64,000 nt of DNA from positions 4,092,001 through 4,156,000 of the forward strand of contig NZ_CP115300.1 of NCBI RefSeq assembly GCF_027625935.1, in the 5' to 3' direction. Origin of the DNA: Streptomyces camelliae (lineage in GTDB: Bacteria > Actinomycetota > Actinomycetes > Streptomycetales > Streptomycetaceae). The notes below the pieces were generated by a model, which searched no databases, was not told the DNA's origin, and was given only the letters and a program-made list of their open reading frames with translations. Below, piece after piece: positions 8,795-15,989 of this stretch (positions are counted from its first letter, which is position 1; each line of letters starts with the position of its first letter). The position numbers and the translations under genes are program-made.

Positions 8795-10450
8795 GTGACG
8801 GAGGCGGAGGACCGCAAGCCCCGGTCGGACGAGGCGCGGTACGACCCGGAGATCACGTCCGAGTTCGCCATTCCCGAGGGCATCGAGGTCCCCGAGAGCG
8901 ACGGTGAGCCGGAGACCACGTCCGAGTTCGCCGTGCCGGAGGGCCTTGAGGCGCCGCAGCCGCCGGCCGCCGAGCCGGAGGTGTCGGCGTTCACGACCCC
9001 GAGCGTCTACAGCGCCCAGCACGCACCGGCCGCGTTCACGCCCGCCGCCGGGGTGCCGCTGGTCAGCCTGATCAAGGACGCGCCCTGGCAGGACCGGATG
9101 CGCACGATGCTGCGCATGCCGGTGACCGAGCGGCCGGCGCCGGAGGCCGTGCAGCGGACCGAGGGGGAGGGCCCGGCGGTTCCGCGCGTGCTCGACCTGA
9201 CGCTGCGTATCGGCGAGCTGCTGCTGGCGGGCGGCGAGGGCGCGGAGGACGTGGAGGCCGCGATGTTCGCGGTGTGCCGCTCCTACGGCCTGGACCGCTG
9301 CGAGCCCAACGTCACCTTCACGCTGCTGTCGATCTCGCACCAGCCGTCCCTGGTGGACGACCCGGTCACGGCGTCCCGGACGGTACGGCGCCGGGGCACC
9401 GACTACACCCGTCTGCAGGCCGTGTTCGGGCTGGTGGACGACCTGACGGACCCGGAGACGCATGTCTCCCTGGAGGAGGCCTACCGGCGGCTGGCCGAGA
9501 TCCGCCGCAACCGGCACCCCTACCCCGGCTGGGCGCTGACGCTGGCCAGCGGGGTGCTGGCCGGCGCGGCCTCCGTCCTGGTCGGCGGTGATCTGATCGT
9601 GTTCGTCGCGGCGGCCCTCGGCGCGATGCTCGGCGACCGGCTGGCCTGGCTGTGCGCCGGGCGCGGGCTGCCGGAGTTCTACCAGTTCACGGTCGCCGCG
9701 ATGCCGCCCGCCGCGATCGGAGTGGCCTTCGCGCTGGCCGATGTGGATGTGAAGGCGTCCGCCGTGGTCACCGGTGGACTGTTCGCGCTGCTGCCCGGAC
9801 GGGCACTGGTGGCGGGCGTGCAGGACGGTCTGACGGGCTTCTACATCACCGCCGCGGCCCGCCTGCTGGAAGTCCTGTACTTCTTCGTCGGCATCGTCGC
9901 CGGAGTGCTGGTCGTCCTGTACTTCGGCGTGAAGGTCGGCGGGAAGCTGAACCCGGAAGCGGGTCTCCACATCAGCGAACGGCCGCTGATCCAGATCGCC
10001 GCGTCCATGGTGCTGTCGCTGACCTTCGCGGTCCTGCTCCAGCAGGAACGTTCGACCGTGCTCTGGGTGACCCTCAACGGGGGCGTGGCCTGGTCGGTGT
10101 ACGGCGCGATGCACTACGTCGGGAACATCTCGCCGGTGGCCTCCACCGCCGTGGCGGCGGGGCTGGTGGGCCTGTTCGGGCAGCTGCTGTCCCGCTACCG
10201 CTTCGCGTCCGCGCTGCCCTACACGACGGCGGCGATCGGTCCGCTGCTGCCCGGCTCCGCGACGTACTTCGGGCTGCTGAACATGGCCCAGAACCAGGTG
10301 GACAAGGGACTGGTGTCGCTGGCCAACGCGGCGTCGCTGGCCATGGCCATCGCCATCGGGGTCAACCTGGGCTCGGAGATCTTCCGGCTGTTCCTGCGGG
10401 TCGGCTCCCCCGGGAAGCGCCGTGCGGCCAAGCGGACCCGGGGTTTCTGA
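8795..10450 (+). CDS. Threonine/serine exporter family membrane protein (ThrE type)
   Basis: A 551-residue membrane protein resembling Corynebacterium ThrE, which exports threonine and serine using the proton gradient. Residues 1-110 are acidic, proline-rich and contain two near-repeats around ITSEFAIPEG and TTSEFAVPEG. The ThrE domain follows (RVLDLTLRIGELLLAGGEGAEDVEAAM, then SYGLDRCEPNVTFT), and then about ten hydrophobic helices up to residue 535. The domain order of a cytoplasmic N-terminal amphipathic part followed by two 5-TM halves fits the family. GTG 8795 lies nine bases after GGGAG; GTG 8771 is an alternative with poor spacing. The substrate is inferred from family only. Confidence 0.9.
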   Translation: MTEAEDRKPRSDEARYDPEITSEFAIPEGIEVPESDGEPETTSEFAVPEGLEAPQPPAAEPEVSAFTTPSVYSAQHAPAAFTPAAGVPLVSLIKDAPWQDRMRTMLRMPVTERPAPEAVQRTEGEGPAVPRVLDLTLRIGELLLAGGEGAEDVEAAMFAVCRSYGLDRCEPNVTFTLLSISHQPSLVDDPVTASRTVRRRGTDYTRLQAVFGLVDDLTDPETHVSLEEAYRRLAEIRRNRHPYPGWALTLASGVLAGAASVLVGGDLIVFVAAALGAMLGDRLAWLCAGRGLPEFYQFTVAAMPPAAIGVAFALADVDVKASAVVTGGLFALLPGRALVAGVQDGLTGFYITAAARLLEVLYFFVGIVAGVLVVLYFGVKVGGKLNPEAGLHISERPLIQIAASMVLSLTFAVLLQQERSTVLWVTLNGGVAWSVYGAMHYVGNISPVASTAVAAGLVGLFGQLLSRYRFASALPYTTAAIGPLLPGSATYFGLLNMAQNQVDKGLVSLANAASLAMAIAIGVNLGSEIFRLFLRVGSPGKRRAAKRTRGF

Positions 10451-10456
10451 GGGGCT

Positions 10457-11386
10457 CTACTGCCGGCGGTGGTCGTAGGGGTAGCCGTTCTGGTCGTACT
10501 GCTGCTGCGGGTACTGCCCCTGGTGCTGCGGGTACTGCCCCTGGTCGTAGTACTGGTTGTCGTAGCCCTGGTCCCAGTACTGCTGGTCCTGCTGCTGGGG
10601 CTGGTAGGGCTGCTGCTGGGGCTGGTAGGCGTACGGCTGCTGCGGCTCCGGCTCTATGCGGCGCAGCTGCGTCGTCGCGTCGTCCATGACCGGCTGAGCC
10701 GGCTGGTGCCGATACGCCGGCTGCTGGGGGACGAGCCGCGGCTCGGGGCGGGCGGCGGCGGCCTTCTTCTCCTTGCCGCGGGCGCGCAGGAACTCGATCG
10801 CGATCGGAACCACCGAGACGAGGACGATCAGGATCAGGATCGCCTCGATGTTGTTCTTGACGAAGGTGATGTTGCCGAGCCAGGAGCCGAGCAGAGTGAC
10901 GCCCGCGCCCCACAGGGTGCCGCCGATGACGTTGAAGATCAGGAACGAGCGGTACTTCATGCCGCTGACGCCGGCGATGATCGGCGTGAACGTGCGCACC
11001 ACGGGCACGAAGCGGGCCAGGACCAGGGACTTCGGGCCGTATTTCTCGAAGAACTCGTGCGCCTTGGTGACGTTCTCCTGTTTGAACAGGCGGGAGTCGG
11101 GGCGGTTGAAGAGGGACGGGCCGACCTTCTTGCCGAACATGTAGCCCGCCTGGTCACCGAGGATCGCGGCGAGGCAGATCAGGCCGACGGCGCCCCACAG
11201 GGGGAAGTTCATCTGGTGCGAGGTGATCAGCAGGCCGCACGTGAACAGCAGCGAGTCACCGGGCAGGAAGAAGCCGATGAGCAGGCCGGACTCGGCGAAG
11301 ACGACGAGCAGCAGACCCCAGATGCCGAATTTGTCGAGGAGGGTGTTGGGATCCAGCCAGCTCGGGCCGAGGGCGAGTGTCATCAC
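10457..11386 (-). CDS. DedA family membrane protein with Gln/Tyr-rich tail
   Basis: DedA proteins act in membrane homeostasis and probably in lipid carrier flipping. Residues 1-205 show the DedA/SNARE-associated core: FAESGLLIGFFLPGDSLLF, GDQAGYMFGKKVG, the signature ARFVPVVRTFTPIIAGVSGM, then two further helices. The last 95 residues are a low-complexity cytoplasmic tail rich in Gln, Pro and Tyr (repeats of QPYQPQQ, QGQYPQ, NQYYDQ), absent from most DedA proteins outside Streptomyces. Start GTG 11386 follows AGGAG by nine bases; ATG 11383 is next to it. The gene converges on the ThrE-like gene with six bases between stops. Confidence 0.93.
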   Translation of the reverse strand: MMTLALGPSWLDPNTLLDKFGIWGLLLVVFAESGLLIGFFLPGDSLLFTCGLLITSHQMNFPLWGAVGLICLAAILGDQAGYMFGKKVGPSLFNRPDSRLFKQENVTKAHEFFEKYGPKSLVLARFVPVVRTFTPIIAGVSGMKYRSFLIFNVIGGTLWGAGVTLLGSWLGNITFVKNNIEAILILIVLVSVVPIAIEFLRARGKEKKAAAARPEPRLVPQQPAYRHQPAQPVMDDATTQLRRIEPEPQQPYAYQPQQQPYQPQQQDQQYWDQGYDNQYYDQGQYPQHQGQYPQQQYDQNGYPYDHRRQ

Positions 11387-11552
11387 GGGTCCGGGCTCCT
11401 GAAGGCGTGAAGGCGCGAAGGCGGGGGTGCGGCGGCTGAACGGCGTACTTCCCTGTGGTGCCGCCCAAAGCTATCAACGTGAAGTGACCACCCCAGGTTC
11501 CACCGGCGTCTCCAGGATGCGCTGTGGGACAACGGAGAGAAAGCTGTGACGC

Positions 11553-11921
11553 ATGGGACTCGAAGACTACGGCGGCGGCCAGGGGCCCCAGCCGGACGTG
11601 CTGGTCGTGACGACGAACGACGTGCCCGGATACCGGGTGCAGCAGGTGATCGGCGAGGTCTTCGGACTCACCGTCCGCTCGCGCCACCTGGGCAGCCAGA
11701 TCGGCGCCGGGCTGAAGTCGATGATCGGCGGCGAGCTGAAGGGGCTCACCAAGACGCTCGTGCAGACCCGCAACCAGGCCATGGAGCGGCTGGTGGAGCA
11801 GGCACGCGCGCGTGGCGCCAACGCCGTGCTGGCGTTCCGCTTCGACGTGACGGAGGCCGCCGACGTGGGCACCGAGGTGTGCGCGTACGGCACGGCGGTC
11901 GTCCTGGCCCGGGCGGAGTGA
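11553..11921 (+). CDS. ybjQ: YbjQ family protein (UPF0145)
   Basis: A 122-residue cytosolic protein of the YbjQ/UPF0145 family, annotated as a heavy-metal-binding-domain protein but without an established function. Recognisable segments are VLVVTTNDVPGYRVQQVIGEVFG at the start, the helix RNQAMERLVEQARARGANAVLAFRFD, and EVCAYGTAVVL at the end. Family members form pentameric rings. It stands alone between the divergent dedA and the convergent TipA-like gene, and no operon partner is evident. Confidence 0.9.
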   Translation: MGLEDYGGGQGPQPDVLVVTTNDVPGYRVQQVIGEVFGLTVRSRHLGSQIGAGLKSMIGGELKGLTKTLVQTRNQAMERLVEQARARGANAVLAFRFDVTEAADVGTEVCAYGTAVVLARAE

Positions 11922-11975
11922 CCTCGCACACACCCGGGCCGGGACCGGCGGGACCGGTCAGAAGGTGCGGTCCGG

Positions 11976-12410
11976 TCAGGAGGTGCGGCGGTCGGCATTG
12001 GCGAGGATCGCCTCGCGCAGGTGCTCGGCGAGGCCCGGCCCCATGGAGTCGTAGTACGCCTTGAAGCGCTCGTCGGAGACGTACATCTCCGCGAAGCACC
12101 GGTGCAGCTCGTACGGCACCTCGAAATACCACCGGGTCATGTGCTGCCGGTGCTCCTCGGCCAGGTCCATCGCGGCCTCACCGGTCGCGGGCGCACCGGC
12201 GGCCACCAGGGCGGCGTACCGCTCCTGCCAGTCGTCGACCTCGGCCTTGATCCGCTTCCAGTCCTCCTTGGTGTAGGTGGCGGCGCGGCGCTGCGACTCG
12301 GCGTACGCCTCCGTGTCGCCCCAGCGCGCCTCCGCCTCGTCGCGGTACTGCTCGGGGTCCTTGTCCCCGAAGACCTCGAACCGCTCCTCGGGGGTGAGTT
12401 GAATGCCCAT
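11976..12410 (-). other. Internal translation start giving a TipAS-like short isoform
   Basis: An in-frame ATG at 12408-12410 (MGIQLTPEERFEV) is preceded by GGAGG with eight bases of spacing. It would yield a 144-residue protein containing only the ligand-binding domain. S. lividans tipA makes exactly such a second product, TipAS, of 144 residues from an internal start at the same point. The sequence supports the same dual translation here; it has not been shown. Confidence 0.75.
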
Positions 12411-12737
12411 CGTGCGTGCCTCCATGGCGTGTTCCACGGCCGCGGCCATCTTCTGCAGCTTCTCGATCCGGGCGGTGAGCAGGTCGTGCTGGCGGCGCAG
12501 GTGTGCGCCGGGATCCACCGCCGGGTCGTCGAGCAGGGCCGCGACCTCGTCGAGCGGGAAGCCGAGCTCCCGGTAGAACAGGATCTGCTGGAGCCGGTCG
12601 AGGTCGGCGTCGGTGTAGCGCCGGTGCCCGGCGTGCGTGCGCTCGCCGGGCACGAGCAGGCCGATCTCGTCGTAGTGGTGCAGGGTGCGCACCGTGATCC
12701 CGGCGAACCCCGCGACCTGTCCCACGGAGTAGCTCAC
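11976..12737 (-). CDS. tipA: TipA-like MerR family thiopeptide-responsive activator
   Basis: A 253-residue regulator, the same length as TipAL of S. lividans. Residues 1-70 form the MerR winged helix (SYSVGQVAGFAGITVRTLHHYDEIGLL, then AGHRRYTDADLDRLQQI), followed by the dimerisation coiled coil and a C-terminal TipAS/SkgA antibiotic-recognition domain from MGIQLTPEERFEVFGD on. TipAS captures thiopeptides such as thiostrepton covalently through a Cys near the end; here the matching Cys is kept in HRCFAEMYVSDERF. GTG 12737 lies seven bases after AAGGAG. The upstream promoter has the MerR architecture. Drug response is inferred from the family and the conserved Cys. Confidence 0.93.
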   Translation of the reverse strand: MSYSVGQVAGFAGITVRTLHHYDEIGLLVPGERTHAGHRRYTDADLDRLQQILFYRELGFPLDEVAALLDDPAVDPGAHLRRQHDLLTARIEKLQKMAAAVEHAMEARTMGIQLTPEERFEVFGDKDPEQYRDEAEARWGDTEAYAESQRRAATYTKEDWKRIKAEVDDWQERYAALVAAGAPATGEAAMDLAEEHRQHMTRWYFEVPYELHRCFAEMYVSDERFKAYYDSMGPGLAEHLREAILANADRRTS

Positions 12738-12768
12738 TGTTCCGCTCCTTGTCGTCGGTACGGCCTCC

Positions 12769-12799
12769 ACGCTGAGGCCTCACGTCACGTGAGGTGCAA
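12769..12799 (-). promoter_or_regulatory. MerR-type autoregulated promoter of the TipA-like gene
   Basis: Reading leftward: -35 TTGCAC (12799-12794), a 19-bp spacer, and -10 CAGCGT (12774-12769). The over-long spacer holds a perfect 8+1+8 palindrome, CCTCACGT-C-ACGTGAGG on the plus strand (12778-12794). A 19-bp spacer with a centred palindrome is the hallmark of MerR-controlled promoters. The palindrome and the CAGCGT element match what I recall of the thiostrepton-inducible tipA promoter. Confidence 0.85.
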
Positions 12800-12881
12800 G
12801 CCGGTTTCCGCGCCGGACGTGGTGCGGGGCGTACGAATGTTGCGCACATTTAGTCCGGTTTATTGCGTTTATGGTGATCGC

Positions 12882-13224
12882 GTGGCCCAGGACACCGCGC
12901 GGCAGCCGCCCCCGACCGCTCCCACGGCCCCGGCACGGGCGCTGCTGCCGTTCATCCTGCCCGCCGTCGCCGTGGGGGCCGCTGCCGGCCGGCGGGGTCG
13001 TGCTCGGGGCGCCGGCGGGGCTCGGCGGTCATCTGACGCCGTTCTCGGTACGGCAGTGGGTCTCGCCACCCATGCGCTCGTTCCGGCCGTGCGTCCCGGG
13101 CCGGGCGTGGCGACGGGCGTCCTGGGCATTCACCCTGCTGTGTGTCGCCTCGCCGTCGGCCCGGCTGCTGGTGACGGGACGTCCGCACATGCAATTGCGG
13201 CCGGACGGCACCCCGGTCCGCTGA
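12882..13224 (+). pseudogene. Decayed ClC-type ion channel remnant upstream of gad
   Basis: About 340 bases keep pieces of a chloride-channel-like membrane protein in alternating frames. One frame opens VAQDTARQPPPTAPTAPARA then LLPFILPAVAVGAAAG, a typical start with a first helix. A second frame has GGVVLGAPAGLGGHLTPF. The first frame returns with GLATHALVPAVRPGPGVATG. The second frame ends with LLVTGRPHMQLRPDGTPVR and a stop. These resemble the start, the late helices and the C-terminus of the Streptomyces ion channel protein usually encoded beside glutamate decarboxylase. At least 1 kb would be missing, with frameshifts. The assignment is from memory of the family. Confidence 0.6.
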
Positions 13225-13257
13225 CACCTTCCCGGAAGCTCCTGGAGGCACGTTTCC

Positions 13258-14667
13258 ATGGCCCTGCACAAAGGTCCCGAGCAGCATCAGAAGCGGGCGA
13301 TGTCGGTCAACCCGTTCTACGGCGAGGCCAATCCGGTCGGCGGCATGACCGAGGCCCCGCCCACGCACCGGCTCCCGGACGGCCCGCTCGCCCCGTCCAC
13401 GGCGTACCAGCTGGTGCACGACGAGCTGATGCTGGACGGCAACTCCCGCCTGAACCTGGCCACGTTCGTCACCACCTGGATGGAGTCGCAGGCCGGGGTG
13501 CTGATGGCGGAGTGCCGGGACAAGAACATGATCGACAAGGACGAGTACCCGCGGACGGCCGAGCTGGAGCGGCGCTGCGTGGCGATGCTCGCCGACCTGT
13601 GGAACGCGCCCGACCCGGCGGCGGCGGTGGGCTGTTCGACGACCGGGTCCAGCGAGGCGTGCATGCTCGCGGGCATGGCGCTGAAGCGGCGCTGGGCGAA
13701 GCGCAACGCGGACCGCTACCCCGGCGCGGCACGGCCGAACCTCGTCATGGGCATCAACGTCCAGGTGTGCTGGGAGAAGTTCTGCAACTTCTGGGAGGTG
13801 GAGGCCCGGCTGGTCCCGATGGAGGGTGACCGCTTCCATCTGGACCCGCAGGCCGCCGCCGAGCTGTGCGACGAGAACACCATCGGGGTCGTCGGCATCC
13901 TCGGCTCGACCTTCGACGGCTCCTACGAGCCGATCGCCGACCTGTGCGCGGCCCTGGACGCCCTCCAGGAGCGCACCGGGCTCGACATCCCGGTGCACGT
14001 GGACGGCGCGTCCGGCGGGATGGTGGCGCCCTTCCTGGACGAGGACCTGGTGTGGGACTTCCGCCTCCCGCGCGTGGCCTCGATCAACACCTCCGGGCAC
14101 AAGTACGGCCTGGTGTACCCGGGCGTCGGCTGGGCGCTGTGGCGGGACAAGGAGGCGCTGCCCGAGGAGCTGGTCTTCCGGGTCAACTACCTGGGCGGCG
14201 ACATGCCGACCTTCGCCCTCAACTTCTCCCGGCCCGGCGCGCAGGTGGTCGCGCAGTACTACACGTTCCTGCGGCTCGGCCGCGACGGCTACCGGGCGGT
14301 CCAGCAGTCGACCCGGGACGTGGCGACCTCGCTGGCCCGGCGCATCGGCGAGCTGGGTGACTTCCGGCTGCTCACGCACGGCGACGAACTGCCGGTGTTC
14401 GCGTTCACGACGGCCGACGGCATCACGTCGTACGACGTCTTCGACGTCTCCCGGCGGCTGCGCGAGAGCGGCTGGCTGGTGCCCGCGTACACCTTCCCGG
14501 CGAACCGCGAGGACCTGTCCGTGCTGCGGGTCGTGTGCCGCAACGGCTTCTCGCACGACCTGGCGGATCTGTTCCTGGCCGACCTGACCCGCCTGCTGCC
14601 CGAACTGCGCCGCCAGCCGCACCCCTTGACCCGGGACAAGGAGTCGGCGACCGGGTTCCATCACTAG
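13258..14667 (+). CDS. gadB: Glutamate decarboxylase
   Basis: PLP enzyme converting glutamate to GABA and CO2, using up a proton. The 469-residue product has the family length. It contains NPFYGEANPVGGMTEAP near the start, the cofactor-stacking region VGCSTTGSSEACMLAG, HVDGASGGMVAPFLDEDLVWDF in pieces, and the Schiff-base Lys in INTSGHKYGLVYPGVGW (about residue 281). ATG 13258 is preceded by CTGGAGG. In related genomes a ClC antiporter gene sits immediately upstream, fitting an acid-resistance pair; here that gene is reduced to a remnant. GABA synthesis is well supported, while a role in acid resistance is inference. Confidence 0.95.
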   Translation: MALHKGPEQHQKRAMSVNPFYGEANPVGGMTEAPPTHRLPDGPLAPSTAYQLVHDELMLDGNSRLNLATFVTTWMESQAGVLMAECRDKNMIDKDEYPRTAELERRCVAMLADLWNAPDPAAAVGCSTTGSSEACMLAGMALKRRWAKRNADRYPGAARPNLVMGINVQVCWEKFCNFWEVEARLVPMEGDRFHLDPQAAAELCDENTIGVVGILGSTFDGSYEPIADLCAALDALQERTGLDIPVHVDGASGGMVAPFLDEDLVWDFRLPRVASINTSGHKYGLVYPGVGWALWRDKEALPEELVFRVNYLGGDMPTFALNFSRPGAQVVAQYYTFLRLGRDGYRAVQQSTRDVATSLARRIGELGDFRLLTHGDELPVFAFTTADGITSYDVFDVSRRLRESGWLVPAYTFPANREDLSVLRVVCRNGFSHDLADLFLADLTRLLPELRRQPHPLTRDKESATGFHH

Positions 14668-14686
14668 GGCTGCCGACGGGTTCCGG

Positions 14687-15328
14687 TCAGCGGTCGTCCT
14701 CCGGGTGCCGCTCCCCCGTCGCGTACGGGTTCTCCTCGCCCTCGGCGAGCACGCCGACGAACGGTTCGCCCTCGCCGGCGAAGGTGTAGGCGCCGTTCTC
14801 CAGGCGCTCGACGAGGCCCTGGGTCCACTCCGCCTCGGAGTCGGCCGTGTGGACCCACATGTTCATGATCTCGCCGATGTGACCGAGCCGGCCGGGCCCC
14901 TCCTCGGGCACGTAGCGCTCGGTCACCGAGGCCCGCCACGCCTCGATCCGGCGCGTGCGCTCCTTCAGCAGCGCCACCGCCTCGGCCCGGGGCAGGTCGA
15001 CCATGAAGCCGATGGCCGCCGTCTTCATGTCGCCGCGCTGGTCGTAGGTGACCAGCGCGTCGCGCAGCAGGGCGAAGTACTCCTCGGTGCCCTGCTCGGT
15101 CAGCTGGTACTCGGTGCGCGGCGGCCCGCCCGCCGTGGACGGCGCGATCTCGTGCGCGTGCAGCAGCCCTTGCTTGGCCATCTGCTTCAGGGCGTGGTAG
15201 ATCGAGCCCGGCTTGGCGTTGGACCACTCGTGCGCGCCCCAGTACTCCAGGTCGCCGCGCACCTGGTAGCCGTGGGCCCGCCCGTGCTGGCGGACCGCGC
15301 CCAGCACGAGGAGACGGATCGCTGACAT
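14687..15328 (-). CDS. PadR family transcriptional regulator
   Basis: A 213-residue regulator with the PadR winged helix at residues 1-85 (AIRLLVLGAVRQHGRAHGYQV, GSIYHALKQMAKQGLL, RTEYQLTEQGTEEY) and a C-terminal Vir-type helical domain with MNMWVHTADSEAEWTQGLVERL. PadR proteins usually repress a neighbouring transporter or detoxification gene; none is obvious here. Start ATG 15328 (MSAIRLL) has a weak ribosome site. An in-frame GTG at 15361 would add 11 residues. It lies under the 3' end of the upstream toxin frame, so translation of the two may be linked. Convergent with gad. Confidence 0.88.
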   Translation of the reverse strand: MSAIRLLVLGAVRQHGRAHGYQVRGDLEYWGAHEWSNAKPGSIYHALKQMAKQGLLHAHEIAPSTAGGPPRTEYQLTEQGTEEYFALLRDALVTYDQRGDMKTAAIGFMVDLPRAEAVALLKERTRRIEAWRASVTERYVPEEGPGRLGHIGEIMNMWVHTADSEAEWTQGLVERLENGAYTFAGEGEPFVGVLAEGEENPYATGERHPEDDR

Positions 15329-15672
15329 GCGGTCCAGGTTATTGCCGTACCGCCGCCCCACCCGCTCCAGGGCCCACTGCTGTCCGGCCTGCTCCAGGGC
15401 GCCGTGGGCCGGCGCGCCGGTCGGGTCTCCCGGCGCCCGACGTGCTCGATGTGGAGCGTGCGGGCCTCAGGGTCGATGCGGTAGAGGATGCGCCAGGGTC
15501 CGTGGTGCAGTCGGCGATGATCGACGCCCCAGGCACGGGAGCCTTCGGGTCGAGGGTCATCGGCAAGGCGGTCAGTGGCCCGGAGCAGGTCGTCGACGCC
15601 CCGGGGGTCGTGCTTGAGGTGCCCTGTGGCCGCGTCCAGAGCGGCCGGTTCCCACAGGACCTCCCAGGTCAC
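15187..15672 (-). CDS. RelE/ParE family toxin with extended reading frame
   Basis: The first ~85 residues are a complete RelE-type toxin of the YoeB/Txe-like shape: MTWEVLWEPAALDAATGHLK, then RLHHGPWRILYRIDPEARTLHIEHVG. Such toxins cleave mRNA, often on the ribosome, and are neutralised by the partner antitoxin. Family members usually end a few residues after EHVGRR. Here no stop follows, and the frame runs another ~70 codons of arginine/serine-rich sequence into the PadR gene in another frame, overlapping it by 142 bases. The tail looks like read-through of a lost stop. Start GTG 15672 overlaps the antitoxin stop (GTGA). The true C-terminus is uncertain. Confidence 0.75.
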   Translation of the reverse strand: MTWEVLWEPAALDAATGHLKHDPRGVDDLLRATDRLADDPRPEGSRAWGVDHRRLHHGPWRILYRIDPEARTLHIEHVGRRETRPARRPTAPWSRPDSSGPWSGWGGGTAITWTACQRSVSSCWARSASTGGPTATRCAATWSTGARTSGPTPSRARSTTP

Positions 15673-15932
15673 TCGCCCCGCCCGGCAGCCTGAAGCAGCG
15701 CGCGGCGTGCCTCGTCGTGCGGAACGGGCTGTCCGGCGCGGCCGAGCGCGCGATCACGCTCCAGGCGCGCGAGCGCGAGGGCGTCCTCAAGATCCTCCAG
15801 CTCGGCCGGCGAGATGAGTACGGCCGCCGGCACGCCGCGGTCGGTCAACGTGATGCGCTCGTGCTGGGCGGCCCGGCGGGCGAGCTCACCGAGCTTGCCC
15901 CTGGCCTCGGCAATGGGATACCTAGCGGACAT
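15669..15932 (-). CDS. Phd/YefM family antitoxin
   Basis: An 87-residue antitoxin with the Phd/YefM fold: SARYPIAEARGKLGELARRA, then ITLTDRGVPAAVLISPAELEDLEDAL. The N-terminal half binds DNA and the C-terminal part masks the toxin. The stop overlaps the toxin start by four bases (GTGA), the usual antitoxin-toxin order. The start ATG (15930-15932) lies inside one arm of a perfect 16-bp inverted repeat, with no Shine-Dalgarno sequence, so expression is probably autoregulated at DNA or RNA level. It follows the aldehyde dehydrogenase gene on the same strand. Confidence 0.88.
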   Translation of the reverse strand: MSARYPIAEARGKLGELARRAAQHERITLTDRGVPAAVLISPAELEDLEDALALARLERDRALGRAGQPVPHDEARRALLQAAGRGE

Positions 15933-15963
15933 GCATCCAGTGTGCAGCTGGATGCATGTCCGC
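15925..15963. promoter_or_regulatory. Perfect 16-bp inverted repeat spanning the antitoxin start codon
   Basis: GCGGACATGCATCCAG and its exact complement CTGGATGCATGTCCGC flank a seven-base centre. The arm nearest the gene contains the antitoxin ATG. As DNA it suits a dimeric Phd-type operator; as RNA it would hide the start codon in a stable hairpin. It also lies 27 bases past the aldehyde dehydrogenase stop, so a terminator role is possible, though no U-run follows. Confidence 0.8.
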
Positions 15964-15989
15964 GAGGGCCCTGCTGAAAGCGAAGCCGG

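Noticed and set aside
7403..10114. A 903-codon leftward frame across dacB, ppa and the ThrE-like gene
   Set aside because: It overlaps three well-supported genes and is low-complexity His/Arg/Gly-rich sequence, typical of GC-driven open frames.
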